Of a stretch of DNA of 64,000 nt, positions 43,740 through 56,032 are shown one piece after another. Source of the DNA: Byssothecium circinans. Taxonomy: Eukaryota; Ascomycota; Dothideomycetes; Pleosporales; Massarinaceae. Numbering within the stretch: the first letter of the stretch is position 1; each line of letters begins with the position of its first letter. A program made the translations under genes and the position numbers. The stretch is from positions 579,327 to 643,326 of the forward strand of contig ML976990.1 of the NCBI GenBank assembly GCA_010015675.1, read 5' to 3'. The notes beneath the pieces were generated by a model, which had not been told where the DNA came from, made no database searches, and saw nothing but the letters and a program-made list of their open reading frames with translations.

Positions 43740-45110
43740 TTAATCTTCAAACTTGAAGCCCTTGCCACCAGACGTATCAATCATACCACCCCTGTATGAA
43801 CCCCTCTTCTTCTTGTTCTTTTCTTTTGTAAATCCCTTGCCCTTGGTGACCACCAAGTCGGCGTGTGCGCGGTCGGCGTAGTCATAGGACTGGTATGCGT
43901 TGCTGGACACTCCAGGATCTACTGGAATGGTGGGCTTGACGCGCTGAAATCGGTTCTCAATGTGGCTGCGCTTCTTGTTCGGGGCGGTTGCGGAAGGCGA
44001 GTTTTCAAACTTCCGTTTGTTGTCGGCCGTAGGCTTTGGTGAGCTGCCCTGGAGGGTGGCGGAAGAGTCGGAAGAGTCTGGGTGAGCTTCATGCTTCTTG
44101 TCTGACTTCGCTGGCTCCTTCCCGTCGCTCTTCTTTTCCTCTGCCTCGGATTTGGACGAGTCGCCGTCAGAACTGGAATCGGAATCGCTGCTGGATGGGG
44201 AGGAATCTTTCTTAACCACTTTTTTGGTTTTGCTCTTCTTTTTTGGCGCGGCATCTGATTCGCTATCAGAAGAATCGCTGCTACTGCTACTGCTGGAGTC
44301 GCCGGAAGACTCGCTCGAGGAATCGCTCGAGTCTGAACTAGAGGATGACGATGAGGACGACGATGAAGAAGATGATGAGGAAGATGAGCTCTTGCTCTTC
44401 TCGACCTTGACTGCCGTCTTCTTTAGCTTGGTCTCCTCTTCCGAGCCTGAGCTGGAGTCACTGTCTGAGCTATCCGAAGATGAATCGCTGGAGGAGGAGT
44501 CGGATTCCGGAAGCGGGATTTTGGCGGCGTCGTCCGAGTCGGAACTGCTGGAGGAGCCTGAGGAAGAGCATGAAGATGACGAGACAGAAGCCGATCGAGT
44601 CTTCTTCTTGGGTTTGGCAGCTTTATCGTCATCTTCTGATTCAGACTCGGAGGATTCAGAGCTTGAGCTCGAGTCCGAATCGCCTTTTGTTGCTTCCTCA
44701 TCGTCGGAATCGCTGCTATCGTCGCTCGAGTCACTTTCACTGTCACTGTCGCTGTCGGAATCGGAGCCACTGCTCGCACCACGGCTCGATGCATCTTTCT
44801 TGTCTACATCCACCACATCGGAAGCTTCTTGGGGCTTCTCCCACCTCTCGTAGAGTGTTGTCAAGGCAGGGACATGTTTCGCCGTAGCTTCGACACCAGG
44901 AGACTTGAGCGCCTCATCTTGGAGTTTTTGAGCTGCCTCAAGGTAGCCGTGCTCGTTGAGAAAGGACTGGACGAGGCCGAGGAGGGGTGCGGGCGCCTGG
45001 GGGTATTTCGACTTGCTTATCGACTTGCTGGGCTTTCCGACGCGGCCTGAGGCGACCTTTTCGCTCTTCTTCGGCTTTTGATCACGCGACATCTTCTTGC
45101 TGCTGGCCAT
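43740..45110 (-). CDS. Srp40/Nopp140-like nucleolar phosphoprotein with LisH motif
   Basis: This is a single-exon gene of 456 aa from ATG 45110, which has a good context (CACCATGG); the frame extends upstream to 45212 but without homology. The N-terminus is basic, and a LisH-like motif lies at about 41-70 (LLGLVQSFLNEHGYLEAAQKLQDE). A long acidic Ser region follows (DSDSDSES, SSSSSS runs, about 105-330) punctuated by Lys-rich blocks such as KPKKKTRS. The C-terminal SRP40_C domain contains RFQRVKPTIPVD, AYQSYDYADRAHADLVVTKGKGF and RGSYRGG. Such proteins are heavily CK2-phosphorylated nucleolar chaperones linked to snoRNP and pre-ribosome trafficking. The gene is divergent from SEC3. The Ser repeat is rich in AGC/TCN-type codons and prone to length change. 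Confidence 0.88.
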   Translation of the reverse strand: MASSKKMSRDQKPKKSEKVASGRVGKPSKSISKSKYPQAPAPLLGLVQSFLNEHGYLEAAQKLQDEALKSPGVEATAKHVPALTTLYERWEKPQEASDVVDVDKKDASSRGASSGSDSDSDSDSESDSSDDSSDSDDEEATKGDSDSSSSSESSESESEDDDKAAKPKKKTRSASVSSSSCSSSGSSSSSDSDDAAKIPLPESDSSSSDSSSDSSDSDSSSGSEEETKLKKTAVKVEKSKSSSSSSSSSSSSSSSSSSSDSSDSSSESSGDSSSSSSSDSSDSESDAAPKKKSKTKKVVKKDSSPSSSDSDSSSDGDSSKSEAEEKKSDGKEPAKSDKKHEAHPDSSDSSATLQGSSPKPTADNKRKFENSPSATAPNKKRSHIENRFQRVKPTIPVDPGVSSNAYQSYDYADRAHADLVVTKGKGFTKEKNKKKRGSYRGGMIDTSGGKGFKFED

Positions 45111-45637
45111 GGTGCCAATTGACCGGTAAGAGGCTGGATGTGGTGTCGTTGTGCGGTCGCGTGGGGAAGGAAGGAAAAAAATTGGAGTTCGGTGAAGGTT
45201 TGGGAGCTGCACAGTGCAGCGTCACCAGCCACAGGTGGCGGGGCACGGCTAAGCCCGTTACGGCTTCTCCCGCGAACCTGCCGTTCTGATACACGACACA
45301 CGCACAGGCACAGACACGGGCGAGAGGAGAAGCTTGGAAGAGGAGACCCGTCGACCGACGTGAGCATTCAACATCGCGCCCATTAGTAACCCGACGTGTG
45401 CGCCCCAATATACCAATATACCATATAGGCACCGGCCGCCGTTTGACGAGCCACGCACTCCCTCCCACCACCTCCCTCGTTACGACTGCGACGCTGGAGC
45501 TCTCAGGCTTCATTGATGGCTGCGTCCCCCACATCCTCTGCGCACGCCTAGAGGCTCCGGCCAGCTGGCTTGTCCCGTCCAGGCCACTGCGCTGCTCTGC
45601 TCCCCGATTGCGAGCTTCAACCTGGCCCTGAGCCGCC
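45111..45637. promoter_or_regulatory. Divergent promoter between the Srp40-like gene and SEC3
   Basis: This is a 527-bp GC-rich shared upstream region. No separate gene is supported, although several frames stay open because of base composition. Confidence 0.4.
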
Positions 45638-48600
45638 ATGGACGGCAACCCGCGGTCGCGCAACTACCCCAGCGGTGGCTCGAGGCCCAGCAATGAGAGC
45701 CGCCGTCCGCCTGGAGCACCGGGAGGGCCCCCCTCTTCGGCCGCCTCTTCGGCGCGGTCGGGCATGTCGCGCGCTGAGAGATTCGAAGACGAGCGGCGGA
45801 GGATAACGGCGAGCTGCTTCTCCAAGGTGGACGCCGACGGATCCCGTACGTCTCGCAAGCAACATGGCACGAGGAAGCCGCCTCAATTGGCTGCATACTA
45901 ATGGTGGCCCAGTGCACGAGTCCTACATCACCCACATCCGCATCCAGGAAGATGGCGCCTATCCGCAGTCGCCGCCTCCGCCAGGCGGCGCCCCCGGAAA
46001 CAAGAAACCCCGTGTTATCATCATCACCGTCAAGAACACCAGCCGAGTGTCGCTGCACAAGGCCCGGGAAAACGCGAATGGAACCTTCTCCATCGGCAAG
46101 ACATGGCACATGGCGGACTTGTCGCACATCGAAAACTATGCGAGCCTGATTCCCAGGAATGAAGAGGAGGCTCAGCACAAGCAATGGGCCGGCCAGAGTG
46201 GTTTCACCGTGACCGTGAACAAGCCGTACTACTGGGAGGCTAGCACTGCAAAAGAGAAGGAGTTCTTCATTGGTAGCTTGGTCAAGATCTACAACAAGTA
46301 CACCGACAAGCATCACATCCAACAGGGGAAATTCCCCGTCTTGACTGGCTTCAGCCCGGAGGAGCTCAATGGACTGACGGATGGGCGACCCTACGCCGCC
46401 ACTGAGGAGGGTCGAGCAGCCCATGAAGCCTGGATGGAAAGATACCCTACCAGCAAGCCACCTCCTGAGGATTCAGACCCGTATGCCGCATTACGTAGAA
46501 CTCTCGACTCGAGGAGTAGAAACGGCCCACGAACTCCCCAGCCGCCAGGGCTGCCCTCTCCGGACTCACGACGACCACCTCCCCTCGAAAGTCGAAATTT
46601 GCCTCCCCCTCGTGGTCCAGGACGACCACCCACCTCGGAAGGACCGCAGCGTGAAAGGATGGCTCGGCAACCTGTAACGCCTTCAATGCCAAATATGCGT
46701 GACCCCAATGCTGTGCCTCGAGGACGACCGTCTGAAGACGGCAGACCATCTCCTTCTCCCCGTGCTGGTGCTTTCGGTCCAGGTGCAGGCTTTAGAGATG
46801 CTCGATCGCAACCGCCGCCAGACCAGAAAATTCGAACTCGTCCCAGTCGAGAGAATATGGGTCTGCGTCCTTCCCCAAGCCGCGAGCGCTTAGTTTCAGC
46901 ATCGACTCCTACACCACCGATGCCATCCCCTGCACAGCGACGTCTGTCGCCCAAGTCGTCCAGGAATGAATTGCGTCCAAAGACCCCTGAATCTGCAAGC
47001 ATGTCTCCCGCACCTTCAGCGCTTGCTATAGGAAGACCTCCAATCCCTGACGATGCCAGGTCGCAGAGATCACAAAAGTCATCAGCACCGCCACCCTTCG
47101 ATGGAGCTGCTTTGGGCCCAGGGAGAGCTTCTGCAGAAGAGCGAAGACCCAATGGATATCCTTCGCCCGCGAGACGTGATCCCTCCCCTGCTAGAGGTCT
47201 AAGGCCCGGGACATCACAGAGTAATGCTAGTTCTGCTTTCTCGCGTAACGAGCCTCCTAATGAAACAGTTCCAGCCGCTGTCTTGCCGGAACGGAGGAGG
47301 CCACAGATGGAATCCCGCCCCTCTCAACAATCACAAAGCAGCGTAGGAAACGCGATTAGTGGACCAGTACCAGACTTCTACACCCCTTCGCAGTCACCTG
47401 CACCAATGGTTCCTCCCCCAAGACGAAGACCACAAGAGATACCTGAACGTCCAAAAGGTTCTCCGTACGATGACCCGGCGATCAAAATCGAGTCTAGCAG
47501 ACGTGATCTCCCAGAAAATACAATGTTAGCGAAACCTCCGCCGCCTCCAACGTCACCGCTACCGCAATTGCCCAAGTCCTCAGAGCCCAGAGCGCCAACG
47601 CCCAAAGCATCAGAACCTAAGGCACCAGAACCGAAACCAGTCTCTCCTATTGTCGAGAAACAACACCCGCCTATCGCAGCTGTGCAATCGCCACCGTCTG
47701 TCGCAGAGGACGCATCACTCAAACCGGAAAAGCCACCAGTCGAAGTGCAGCCTGTAAAGATTGAACCGCCGAAAGAAGAGGAAACTACCAAGCCCGAAAC
47801 AGAGACGCCTGTAGCTTCAGTAAACACCTCGGAAAATGCAGAGGACAAACAGGTTGCTGGCCGCCCTGGGCTTGGTCCTATGGTCAAGAACAAGCCTGGG
47901 AAACTTGGTGCAGCAAACACATTCATGAAAGTCGCAGCTGCAGCTGGCGCTTTCAAGCCCCGTGCTGGAGGTGCTGCCGCCAAGCTGTTTTCGAAAGACA
48001 CCAAAACCTCTGACGAACCCGATGGTATCACTGCGGTATTCGTACCCCAACGGCCGGCACCCAAGGAAGAGGAGAAGAAGCCTGAAGAAGAGCCCAACGC
48101 TAAGCCAGATCGAATTTCAAAAGAGCTGCCAAAGGTTGATACTGAAGTGGTCCCAGAAGTGAAGGTATCCAGTCCGCTATCTCCGCCTACGGTGGCCTCA
48201 TCAAATGTAGAGGAAAGGACGCGTTCGCCTTCACCAAGTCCGGACCAGGCTGCCACCAAAGCCGAACCTGAAGCTGAAGTGCGACGCAAGAAGCGCAGGT
48301 CCAACCAGCAGATTATGAACATCTCCAAGCTCGGAATCGATCCCAGCGTTCTGGATGGTCGTGGGTTGGAATTCGAGGTTCTACTGTCAGAAATCGGTTG
48401 GGGAAGCAGTGAGCTTTCAGCAAAGAACATTGAGTCCCTGGAATCTGACATCAAGCGTCAAATTGCTCGCGTCGAAGCTGGTAGTTGGCTCAGCCACCTT
48501 GAGCAGAAGGATGACCGGGTTGAGACTGTTGAACGAATGCTGGACCGAGCAATCGCCGAATGCGACGAGCTTGAAGGCCTACTCACACTGTACAATGTTG

Positions 48601-50837
48601 AGCTAAGCGTAAGTCACTGTCCCATTGGCCAGGAAGATCAAGACTAACCAACTACGAACAGAGTCTCAATGATGACGTGGCATTCATCGAAGCTCAGGGC
48701 CAGGGTCTACAGGTTCAGACCGCCAACCAGAGGCTGCTGCAGAACGAGCTCCAGCAACTTGTTGACACCATTTCGATTACACCAGACCAACTGGAACCGC
48801 TCAGGCGAGCGCCCATTGGCAAGATCAATGGTTTGATGGCTATTGAGTCGTCGCTTGTCCTCCTCTACAAGGCTCTGCTTACGATCGATCCCTCATTTAT
48901 CGAGGGTCGGCGGGGAGGCACCGCTGGAAATGGTACAACTAGTAGCGGTTTCGGTAACAGCGAGTTGGCTTCCATGCAAGCCTTGCGGGAGAAGAAAGAT
49001 CGCTATCTAAGTGATGGCGCGATGTTCTTGGACCGCCTAAAGAAGCACATGGAGATCACGTTCGGCGCTGCTTTCTTACAGACCAAGGATGCACTAGCTA
49101 ACATCGACCGGAATGCTATGCCTTCGACGAAAGCCAACATAGAAGCTCACAATGCCGGCCGGAACATGCTATGGATGCTCAGCCCTCTCATATTGTTCGC
49201 AAAGGAGATCGATCGACAATCTTGGGAAGCTCTGATTCGTATGTATCAGAATCAGGCGGGTGTAATCTACCAGGATGAAATTCGGGACAACATCTCATCT
49301 TGGAAACGATTCGCCCGCAAGCCAACTGGCGATGAGCAGGACCTTCTCTTCACAGCGCAAGAGAAAGAGACGGAGAGCATGGCTGGCGCTGCCAGGAAAC
49401 TAACCGTCAAGAGAAGCCAAACGTTGGCTCGCGGTCTACGTGCAGCTTCAGGAGACAAGGAACCCAAGTCAAATAAGGCTCAAGATGGCAAACTATATGC
49501 TTTTGACGTTTTCTCTAAGGCTCTCGATGACATAGGACCTGTACTGTTAACCGAACAGAACTTCATCACAGAGTTCTTCCATGCGACCTCGACCGATTCT
49601 GTAGATTTTCCTGAGGCAGTCAACAGTGCGCCTCCTGAAAGCCGCCGCGGTCCCAACCTATGGGTCCGGAAGCAGTTTGAGGCAGATCGAGCGATGGCGA
49701 AGCGAGTTGCTGAAGTGATGGAGGACATTTTCTCCTTCTGGCCCACGGAGATCCAGAATTTGGTAGAATGGGCCATCAAGGCTGATCCTTTGTAAGTTCA
49801 ATCATGTCTCTGGCATGACTGCGCATTAACAGGTCGATAGGCAAGGAATAGGGATCCTCTATGCAGTCGATCACAAGCTCCACGAAATCGAAGACTCCAA
49901 TCAAGACTTCCTCACCAGAAACCTGCAAAAGGTGCACGAGCGCCTGACAGGTCTTTTCACGCGCTTCGTCGACGAGCAAATTCGCGCCATTGAAGACACC
50001 AAGGTCAAGATTAAGAAGAGGAGAGGCATCATTGCCTTCATAAAGACATTCCCTCATTTTGCCGTCACTATCGAAAACATGTTGCCCGTTTCGGAAGAGA
50101 CTGATCATCTCGAGATCCGCCGAATGGTAGACGACGCGTACAAGAAGATAAACAAGGCCATGTTTGAGAGTTTGAAGGTGATTGCCAAGGAATCTCCAGC
50201 CGTCATGACTACCCAAGGGCAAGGCGACCCGGAGGATAAGGAGGCGCTCAATTACCACATCCTACTGATCGAGAACATGAACCACTATACGCAAGAAGTG
50301 GACGGGCGTTCCGACTCAGTGCTCTTGGAGTGGAAGACCAAAGCTCAAGAAGAGATGAAAGAGCATATGGACCTCTATGTTGATGCCGTCATCCGCCGGC
50401 CACTGGGTAAACTCTTGGTACGTCTTCTCGTCCCATACCACCCCTCAATTCTCATTTCTTCCTATCACACTACTAACTCATAGCAGGACTTCATCGAATC
50501 CACCGAAACCCTCCTAACGCAGCCCGGCGCCAACGCCAACGCCATCGCCCAACGCTCCTCGCACTCTCGCTCCGTCTTCAAGAAACTCGTCCACTCGTAC
50601 GACGCCAAGGAAATCCGCAAGGGCATCGAGGCCCTGAAGAAACGCGTCGATAAGCACTTTGGCGAGGCCGACGATCTCAATATCAGCAAGGATCTGGTGT
50701 TCAAGGTGCTGGGGGAGTGTGAGAACCGCTATGTGGATGTGCATGATCGTGCTATGAGGGTTAATCAGGACGTGTATGCAGGAGAGGTGGAGACGGATTG
50801 GGGGGTTGGTGAGGTGGCGGCTGCGTTTAGACGGTAA
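45638..50837 (+). CDS. SEC3: Exocyst complex subunit Sec3
   Basis: Exons are 45638-45845, 45913-48608, 48662-49791, 49841-50417 and 50487-50837, giving 1,653 aa. The N-terminal PIP2/Rho-binding PH-like domain (PF15277) spans the first intron: ERRRITASCFSKVDADGSLHESYITHIRI. A long disordered Pro/Ser/Arg-rich segment (about residues 200-800) has many PPP and SP sites. The C-terminal Sec3 helical rods (PF09763) follow: ISKLGIDPSVLDGRG, EWAIKADPLQGIGILYAVDH, KKRRGIIAFIKTFPHF. Sec3 is the plasma-membrane landmark for exocyst and tethers secretory vesicles at hyphal tips. The acceptor at 49840 (GATAG) was chosen over an upstream CAG because only it gives LQGIGIL in frame. The protein is longer than yeast Sec3 because of the middle region. 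Confidence 0.93.
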
Positions 50838-51686
50838 GGTGGTGAGGGTTTAGGATTGGTTGGGTGGAGCGGAGTGGAGTGGGCTTGTTTCTTCTTTGGA
50901 AAGAAGGTGTTGGGTTGGGTTAGGTTGAAGGTGAAGGAAGAGTTGCTGCGTGCGTATGGTGCGTGTGTTACTATACCTGGAGTGGTTTCTTCTAAGTAGT
51001 AGGGAGGGGAGGGGGGCGATGGTTGTATACATTTTCGCTATATATTGTTGCATGCCTTGAGCCTTTACCTTTTATTTATCGTATCCTAATTGAAATCGGG
51101 CCTGTGATGGGTGGGGTGAGTGCTTTTAATAATTGTACATTTTTTAGAGTGTTGGGGTTGGTGGGAGTATCAGAAGAGATGCAAAACTCGATTGAATGTA
51201 TTTTTGGATTGGAAAACTTTTTACCAACCCTTCGCGAACCTTTAGACTCATCTCAAAAATTGCGAGGAATTGGGGCCTATGGACCGCCGCGCGGAGGGTT
51301 TAACGATCCGTGGAGACAGGTGTTTGACGTCCTTGATGTTGGGGGATCTGGACTGACTTTCGGCGCATCATTCCTTTGGAACAGGGCTTAGCAGGGGTAC
51401 GGTGATGACGACATCGATCGCGGGTACGAGTCGCTTGTTCGTCCATCGCGAAGGCGTGGATGGGGAACCTGACATGTGCGATAAAACGAGACGAGATGAA
51501 ATGAGATGAAAGGATAAGAACAAGAACAAGGAAAGGAATCGTCCAACCTACCTTTCTTTCTTTCTTTCTATATCTATGCTCTAAATCCCAAGTCTATCTT
51601 CACCCATCCATCCCACCCATCTCAACCTATCCAACAAACAACAAGTTCCCAAGACTTCGACAGCACTACCAACATCCACACGCATC
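50838..51686. other. Intergenic region of 0.85 kb, no gene seen
   Basis: This is the 3' flank of SEC3 and promoter of the DUF1295 gene. CTTTC repeats (TTTCTTTCTTTCTTTC, about 51552-51568) lie before the next gene. Confidence 0.4.
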
Positions 51687-52955
51687 ATGCCCATCCAAAC
51701 CCTCCTCCGCGCCACCACCTTCCGCACCCCCTTCCTCCGCACCCTCGTCCCCACCGTCGCCCTCGCCTACGGCATCCAGACCGCCGTCGCCGTGCCCTCG
51801 ATCGCCGCGCAGTCGGAGCGCTTTTATGACTTGTCGGGGAGTCTGACGTATCTTTCTTGTACGGCGCTGTCGCTTGTGCTGCCGGTTTTAAGGGCGAGGA
51901 CCGCGGGGGCTTTGGGGGGTGGAGGGGGCATGACATTGGGAGAGTATTTAAAGGCGCCGGGGCCGGGGCAGGGGGGTTGGTGGTGGAGACATGCGGTGTT
52001 GAGTGCGGCGGTTGGGGTTTGGGCTGTTAGATGTGAGTTTTCTACTAATCCCCCTCCTCTTTCTTTTCTTCTCCTTTGCTTCGTTATTGACTTATGCTGT
52101 CGTGTGTATGTATGTATGTATGTATGTATGTATGTATGTATGTATGTATGTATGTATGTATGTATGTAGGATTGTCATCCAGTCTTCCCCGCAAACACAT
52201 CAAATGCTAGTAGTTATACAAAAACAGTTAATTTGTGTGAAAAGACGCGGTGGATAAATGAATGCTAAGGTAATTATCTAGTGGGTTCCTTCCTCTTCAA
52301 ACGCATCACCGACGACGGCGGCACAGACTCGCGCTTCGACGCGATCCGCTCCTCGCCCGCGAAATTCTACATCGCTTTCTTCGCACAGGCTACCTGGGTC
52401 TCGCTCTGCTGTCTCCCCGTCGTGCTGGTCAACTCGCTTCCTCGCTCTGCCTTCGCACTGTCGAGGATCTCCAATGTCACTTCGAAAATCCCGCAACCGG
52501 TTTCCGCGGCGCCGTACTGGACTGATATCCTCGGGCTGTCTATTTTCCTCTTCGGTTTCATCTTCGAGGTTGTGGCGGATCGACAGAAAGCCCAATGGTC
52601 CAGGGAGAAGAAAGAGAAGAAACACTCTGAAGAATTCCTCACCCGCGGGTTGTGGTCGAAGTCTAGGCATCCGAACTATTTTGGGGAGATTACGCTGTGG
52701 TCTGGGATCGCGGTTGCGGCGGGGGGGCTGCTTGTGAGGGATTCGGCGCAGGTGGGGTTGGGGTTCGGGGGAGGATTAGGGGGGAGGGTCCTGGTGGCGG
52801 GCATGTGTGCGGCGAGTCCGGCGTTTGTGACGTTTTTGCTTACGAAGGTTAGTGGGATTCCGCTGAGTGAGGGCAAGTACGATAAGAGGTTTGGCGCGAG
52901 GGAGGATTATCGGAGGTGGAAAAGGGAGACGCCTGTGCTGGTGCCGAAGTTCTGA
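51687..52955 (+). CDS. DUF1295 multi-pass membrane protein (steroid 5-alpha-reductase-like)
   Basis: Exon 1 is 51687-52032, the intron is 249 nt (52033-52281) and exon 2 is 52282-52955, giving 339 aa. The splice restores WAVRLGSFLFKRI, typical of the family (PF06966). There are about six hydrophobic segments, then the conserved C-terminal block RGLWSKSRHPNYFGEITLWSG, which in related reductases and methyltransferases forms the NADPH/SAM site. The substrate is unknown, and the location is probably the ER or a mitochondrial membrane. The intron is five times longer than usual because it contains a TATG microsatellite. Confidence 0.88.
52105..52168 (+). repeat. (TATG)n microsatellite inside an intron
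   Basis: About 16 perfect TATG units, wholly inside the intron of the DUF1295 gene. Confidence 0.95.
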
Positions 52956-53068
52956 GATAGTTGAATCTGAGAGGAGGGGAGTGCAATGTCCGTAGAGCAG
53001 TAGTTTTCTCCTTTCTCTTCCCCTAGGTGTAGTACCATGAGAAAGCACCATCTCAAGCTGAAATAAAT

Positions 53069-53629
53069 TCATTGTTTCGTACTCCCATCCTCCTCCTTCA
53101 CATGCCCCGCCGTCGCAACCTCAAGAATCTCCTCCTCCAACCCCTCCACCTTCACACACTCAACCCCACACTCCCTCAACCTCTTCCTCCCCTCATTCAC
53201 CCCCACAAACTCCTCCGGCTCCCCGACCCCAAAGTAAACCCGCCGTATCCGCCCCGCCCGCACAATCCTTTCCACACACGGCAGATTCCCACTTAGTCGC
53301 AAGTTACAAGGCTCCATGGTCGTGTACAGTACCGTATCTGGCGGTAAGGCCTCGGAGACGCGCTCTTCGGGGAGGTTGTGCAGCGCGGCGTACTTTTGGA
53401 GGCAGCATTGCTCGGCGTGCGTGTTGCCGGGGAGCTCGAGAGTGTAGCCGGTGGAAAGGATTGTGGAGGTGGAAGGGTTGAGGAGGAGGGCGCCGACGCG
53501 GTAGTTTGTGGGTTTTGGGGGGGAGAGCTGGGCGAGGGCGAGGGCGTGGCGGAGGTGGGAGTGGTGGTCTGTTGGGTTGTCTTTTGGATCGGGTATTCGT
53601 GAGCTTTGATTGTCTGTTGAATCTGCCAT
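53069..53629 (-). CDS. CMP/dCMP-type zinc deaminase, DRAP-deaminase-like
   Basis: This is a single-exon gene of 186 aa. The zinc site is complete: H71-A72-E73 in NTHAEQCC and C108/C118 in MEPCNLRLSGNLPC. GALLLNPSTSTILSTGYTLELPG precedes it. The PCNLRLSGN..CVERI block and the GVGEPEEFV segment resemble the deaminase domain of Rib2-type proteins (riboflavin pathway, 2,5-diamino-6-ribitylamino-pyrimidinone phosphate deaminase), but single-domain paralogues of unknown substrate also exist. No signal peptide is seen; it is likely cytosolic. It converges on the DUF1295 gene (113 bp between stops) and is divergent from the J-protein. Confidence 0.8.
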   Translation of the reverse strand: MADSTDNQSSRIPDPKDNPTDHHSHLRHALALAQLSPPKPTNYRVGALLLNPSTSTILSTGYTLELPGNTHAEQCCLQKYAALHNLPEERVSEALPPDTVLYTTMEPCNLRLSGNLPCVERIVRAGRIRRVYFGVGEPEEFVGVNEGRKRLRECGVECVKVEGLEEEILEVATAGHVKEEDGSTKQ

Positions 53630-53908
53630 GCTTGGACTTGAAGCAGGGGAGATATGATTGGGGGATTGTATTTAGGGAGGAAGAGGGGAATGGTTGGTAG
53701 TGTGTAGTATGGAGTAAGGTACTGTACAATTAAGTGAACAGCTGTAGTGTTAGTGGCTATAGCTTCTGCACCAGCCACAGGCTAGTGTGCTAGCTCCGTT
53801 TTAACTCCGAACTCTAGCACCTACTTGACGCGACGGAGCGCGTTCTCAACTACACTCCACGCGCAAATATCAACCACGACCATAACACCACATAGCACAG
53901 CACACAAA

Positions 53909-55070
53909 ATGGCGAGAAAAACCAAACAGGAACGAGAACAGCGGAAGTTCAACCACGAGTTCATCAATGACGATAGCGAGGACATTGAAGGCGAGGACGG
54001 CCCGCCCGTCGTGGACCCGTACGCGGTGCTGGAGCTCGACAAGGACGCAACCGACGACGATGTAAAGAAAGCGTACCGCAAGATGGCGCTGAAGCATCAT
54101 CCGGGTAAATTCTCGCCTCCCGCCGCACCTGCTTCCCACCCCATCTAACATCATCGCAGACAAGGCCCCCGCCGACGAAAAAGAAGCTGCCAACACCAAA
54201 TTCCAAGAAATCGCCTTCGCCTACGCCATCCTCTCCGATGACCGTCGCCGGAAGCGCTACGACCTCACAGGAAGCACGGCTGAAGTTCTGGAGGACGACG
54301 ACGAGTTTGACTGGCTGTCCTTCTACCGCACGCAGTTCGAAAACGTCGTGAACGAGGACAACATCAAGCAGATATCCAACGAGTACAAGGGCAGCGAGAA
54401 AGAGAAACACGATCTACTCGCCGCGTATACAAAGTACAAGGGGAGGCTAGATGCGATATATGAGAGCGTGCTGCTGTCAGACGTGCTGGAGGACGATGAT
54501 CGGTTCCGCCAGATCATCGACGAGGCGATATCGTTGGGCAGTGTGGAGAGCTACGAGGCGTATGAGCGCGACAACAATGATGAGGCGAGGGAGAAAGTTA
54601 AGCAGAGGGAGAGGAAGAGGAGGGAGGATTGGGATAGGCGAGAGGCTGAGAAAGAGGCTCGTGCCGGTGCCGCTTCGTCGTCTAGACAGACCAACGGGAA
54701 GGCAAAGAAGGCTAAGAAGAACGAGGGCGCTGGTGGTAGCATGGCTGATCTCGCTGCTATGATTCAGCAGAGGCAGAAAGCGCGTCAGGGCAACTTCTTC
54801 GACAATTTAGAGGCAAAGTACGCGGGGACGTCGGGTAGGGGTAATAAGAGGGGTAGCCCGATGGATGGGCCGAGTGAGGAGGCTTTTGTGGCTATGGGCG
54901 CGAGGAAGAAGAGTAGGACCAGTGAACGGGCGAAGAAGGCGGGGGATGAGGAGGAGGATGATGGAGATGAGGTGGATATGGAGGAAGAGGATATTGAGGA
55001 GTCTGAGGATGAGGCACCGAAGAAGAGAGGCAAGGGTAGGAAATTGAGGAGGGGCCGGGCGAAGGTTTAA
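53909..55070 (+). CDS. J-domain protein, DNAJC9-like
   Basis: Exon 1 is 53909-54104, the intron is 55 nt and exon 2 is 54160-55070, giving 368 aa. The J domain spans residues 36-100 with the HPD motif at 64-66 (LKHHPD), split exactly by the intron. A DNAJC9-type middle follows ([57 protein letters not shown]), then a charged Glu/Lys helix and an acidic-basic tail ending [20 protein letters not shown]9 is a nuclear Hsp70 co-chaperone that also binds histone H3-H4. The tail supports nuclear location. The divergent promoter with the deaminase gene is 279 bp. Confidence 0.9.
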
Positions 55071-56032
55071 GTCTTACCTCACTATCCTATATGGGGATTG
55101 TGTGGGAGCATCGTGATACCAGGTGGGCGTTCGATGGTTGGGTGGTGGCTCTATGAATGGTTTCAAGGTTTGCATAAGGATTGGTGTCAAGGTCACGGTA
55201 CATGAGCCTTCTTCATGGCTGGCGTGACGGCGATGATTACATACGGGAACGATAAACTCTAGCTCTTATCCTCGCGCATGTGTAACATTCATGACTGTCG
55301 ATTCGTCGTCCGTTAACAGTGAGACCAGTCTCTATCTAGTTAGCTCCTCTCTACGTCACTTTCGACTTCTTGCAACCCCCTGGGAACCAACATCGACATT
55401 TGCATCTTTAGACACACCGCATCTCAACTTGCCGCTTGTAAAAAGGATGTGAGACGGTAGCGTAGCACACTTTTTCGGTTCTGCAAGCTTCTCCATCACC
55501 TGGAGGGCATCTCAGGGGTCGAAATGCTAGTATGACTGGTGTGATGTGAGTATGTCGCAAATGAGTAGTATTTAGCTGGCTGGCTTCTTGACTGGGATTA
55601 TACGTCACAAGGGGAGGTAGGCTGTGAATTGATCCGGATCCGCCTGCACTGAATCTGTATCGTGATATCGTATACTCCCTTCGGCGCAAAATAGGGTCGT
55701 TGTGGTGAGTACTTGTACCGGATCTGTGTCTGGAGTGTATGAGTCATTGTTTCAGATTGTGATGACTCTTCTGTGGGTGACGGTGGAGCTTGTTCAGTCA
55801 TCGTGGTGGAGGGGGAGTTGTATGAGTCGGAGGTTTGTGTGACATGGGTTTGGGGCTTGGCGTGGGTATAAAAGCCATCATTTCTGTCGTCCTCGTTCTT
55901 TCCTTCCTCCTTCAACCATCATCTTTGGAATCTTGTTATTACATCTACGAAGGTTTTATTTACCAATCTATCCTACCACTATCCAACGACTCAGACCCCC
56001 ATCCAACTCCGAATACGGTCGAGTTGTCAAAG
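55071..56032. other. Intergenic region
   Basis: A minus-strand frame at 55598-55915 (Thr/Ser-rich, TEQAPPSPTEESSQSE) may be a small gene, but no homology or clear splice pattern supports it. Nothing else is seen. Confidence 0.35.

Noticed and set aside
44098..44853. Long plus-strand open frame rich in Ser/Glu/Leu
   Set aside because: It is the antisense shadow of the Ser/Asp repeat region of the Srp40-like gene.
46391..48454. Minus-strand open frames of 253 and 358 aa
   Set aside because: Antisense to the disordered Pro/Ser-rich part of SEC3; open because of base composition, with no domain.
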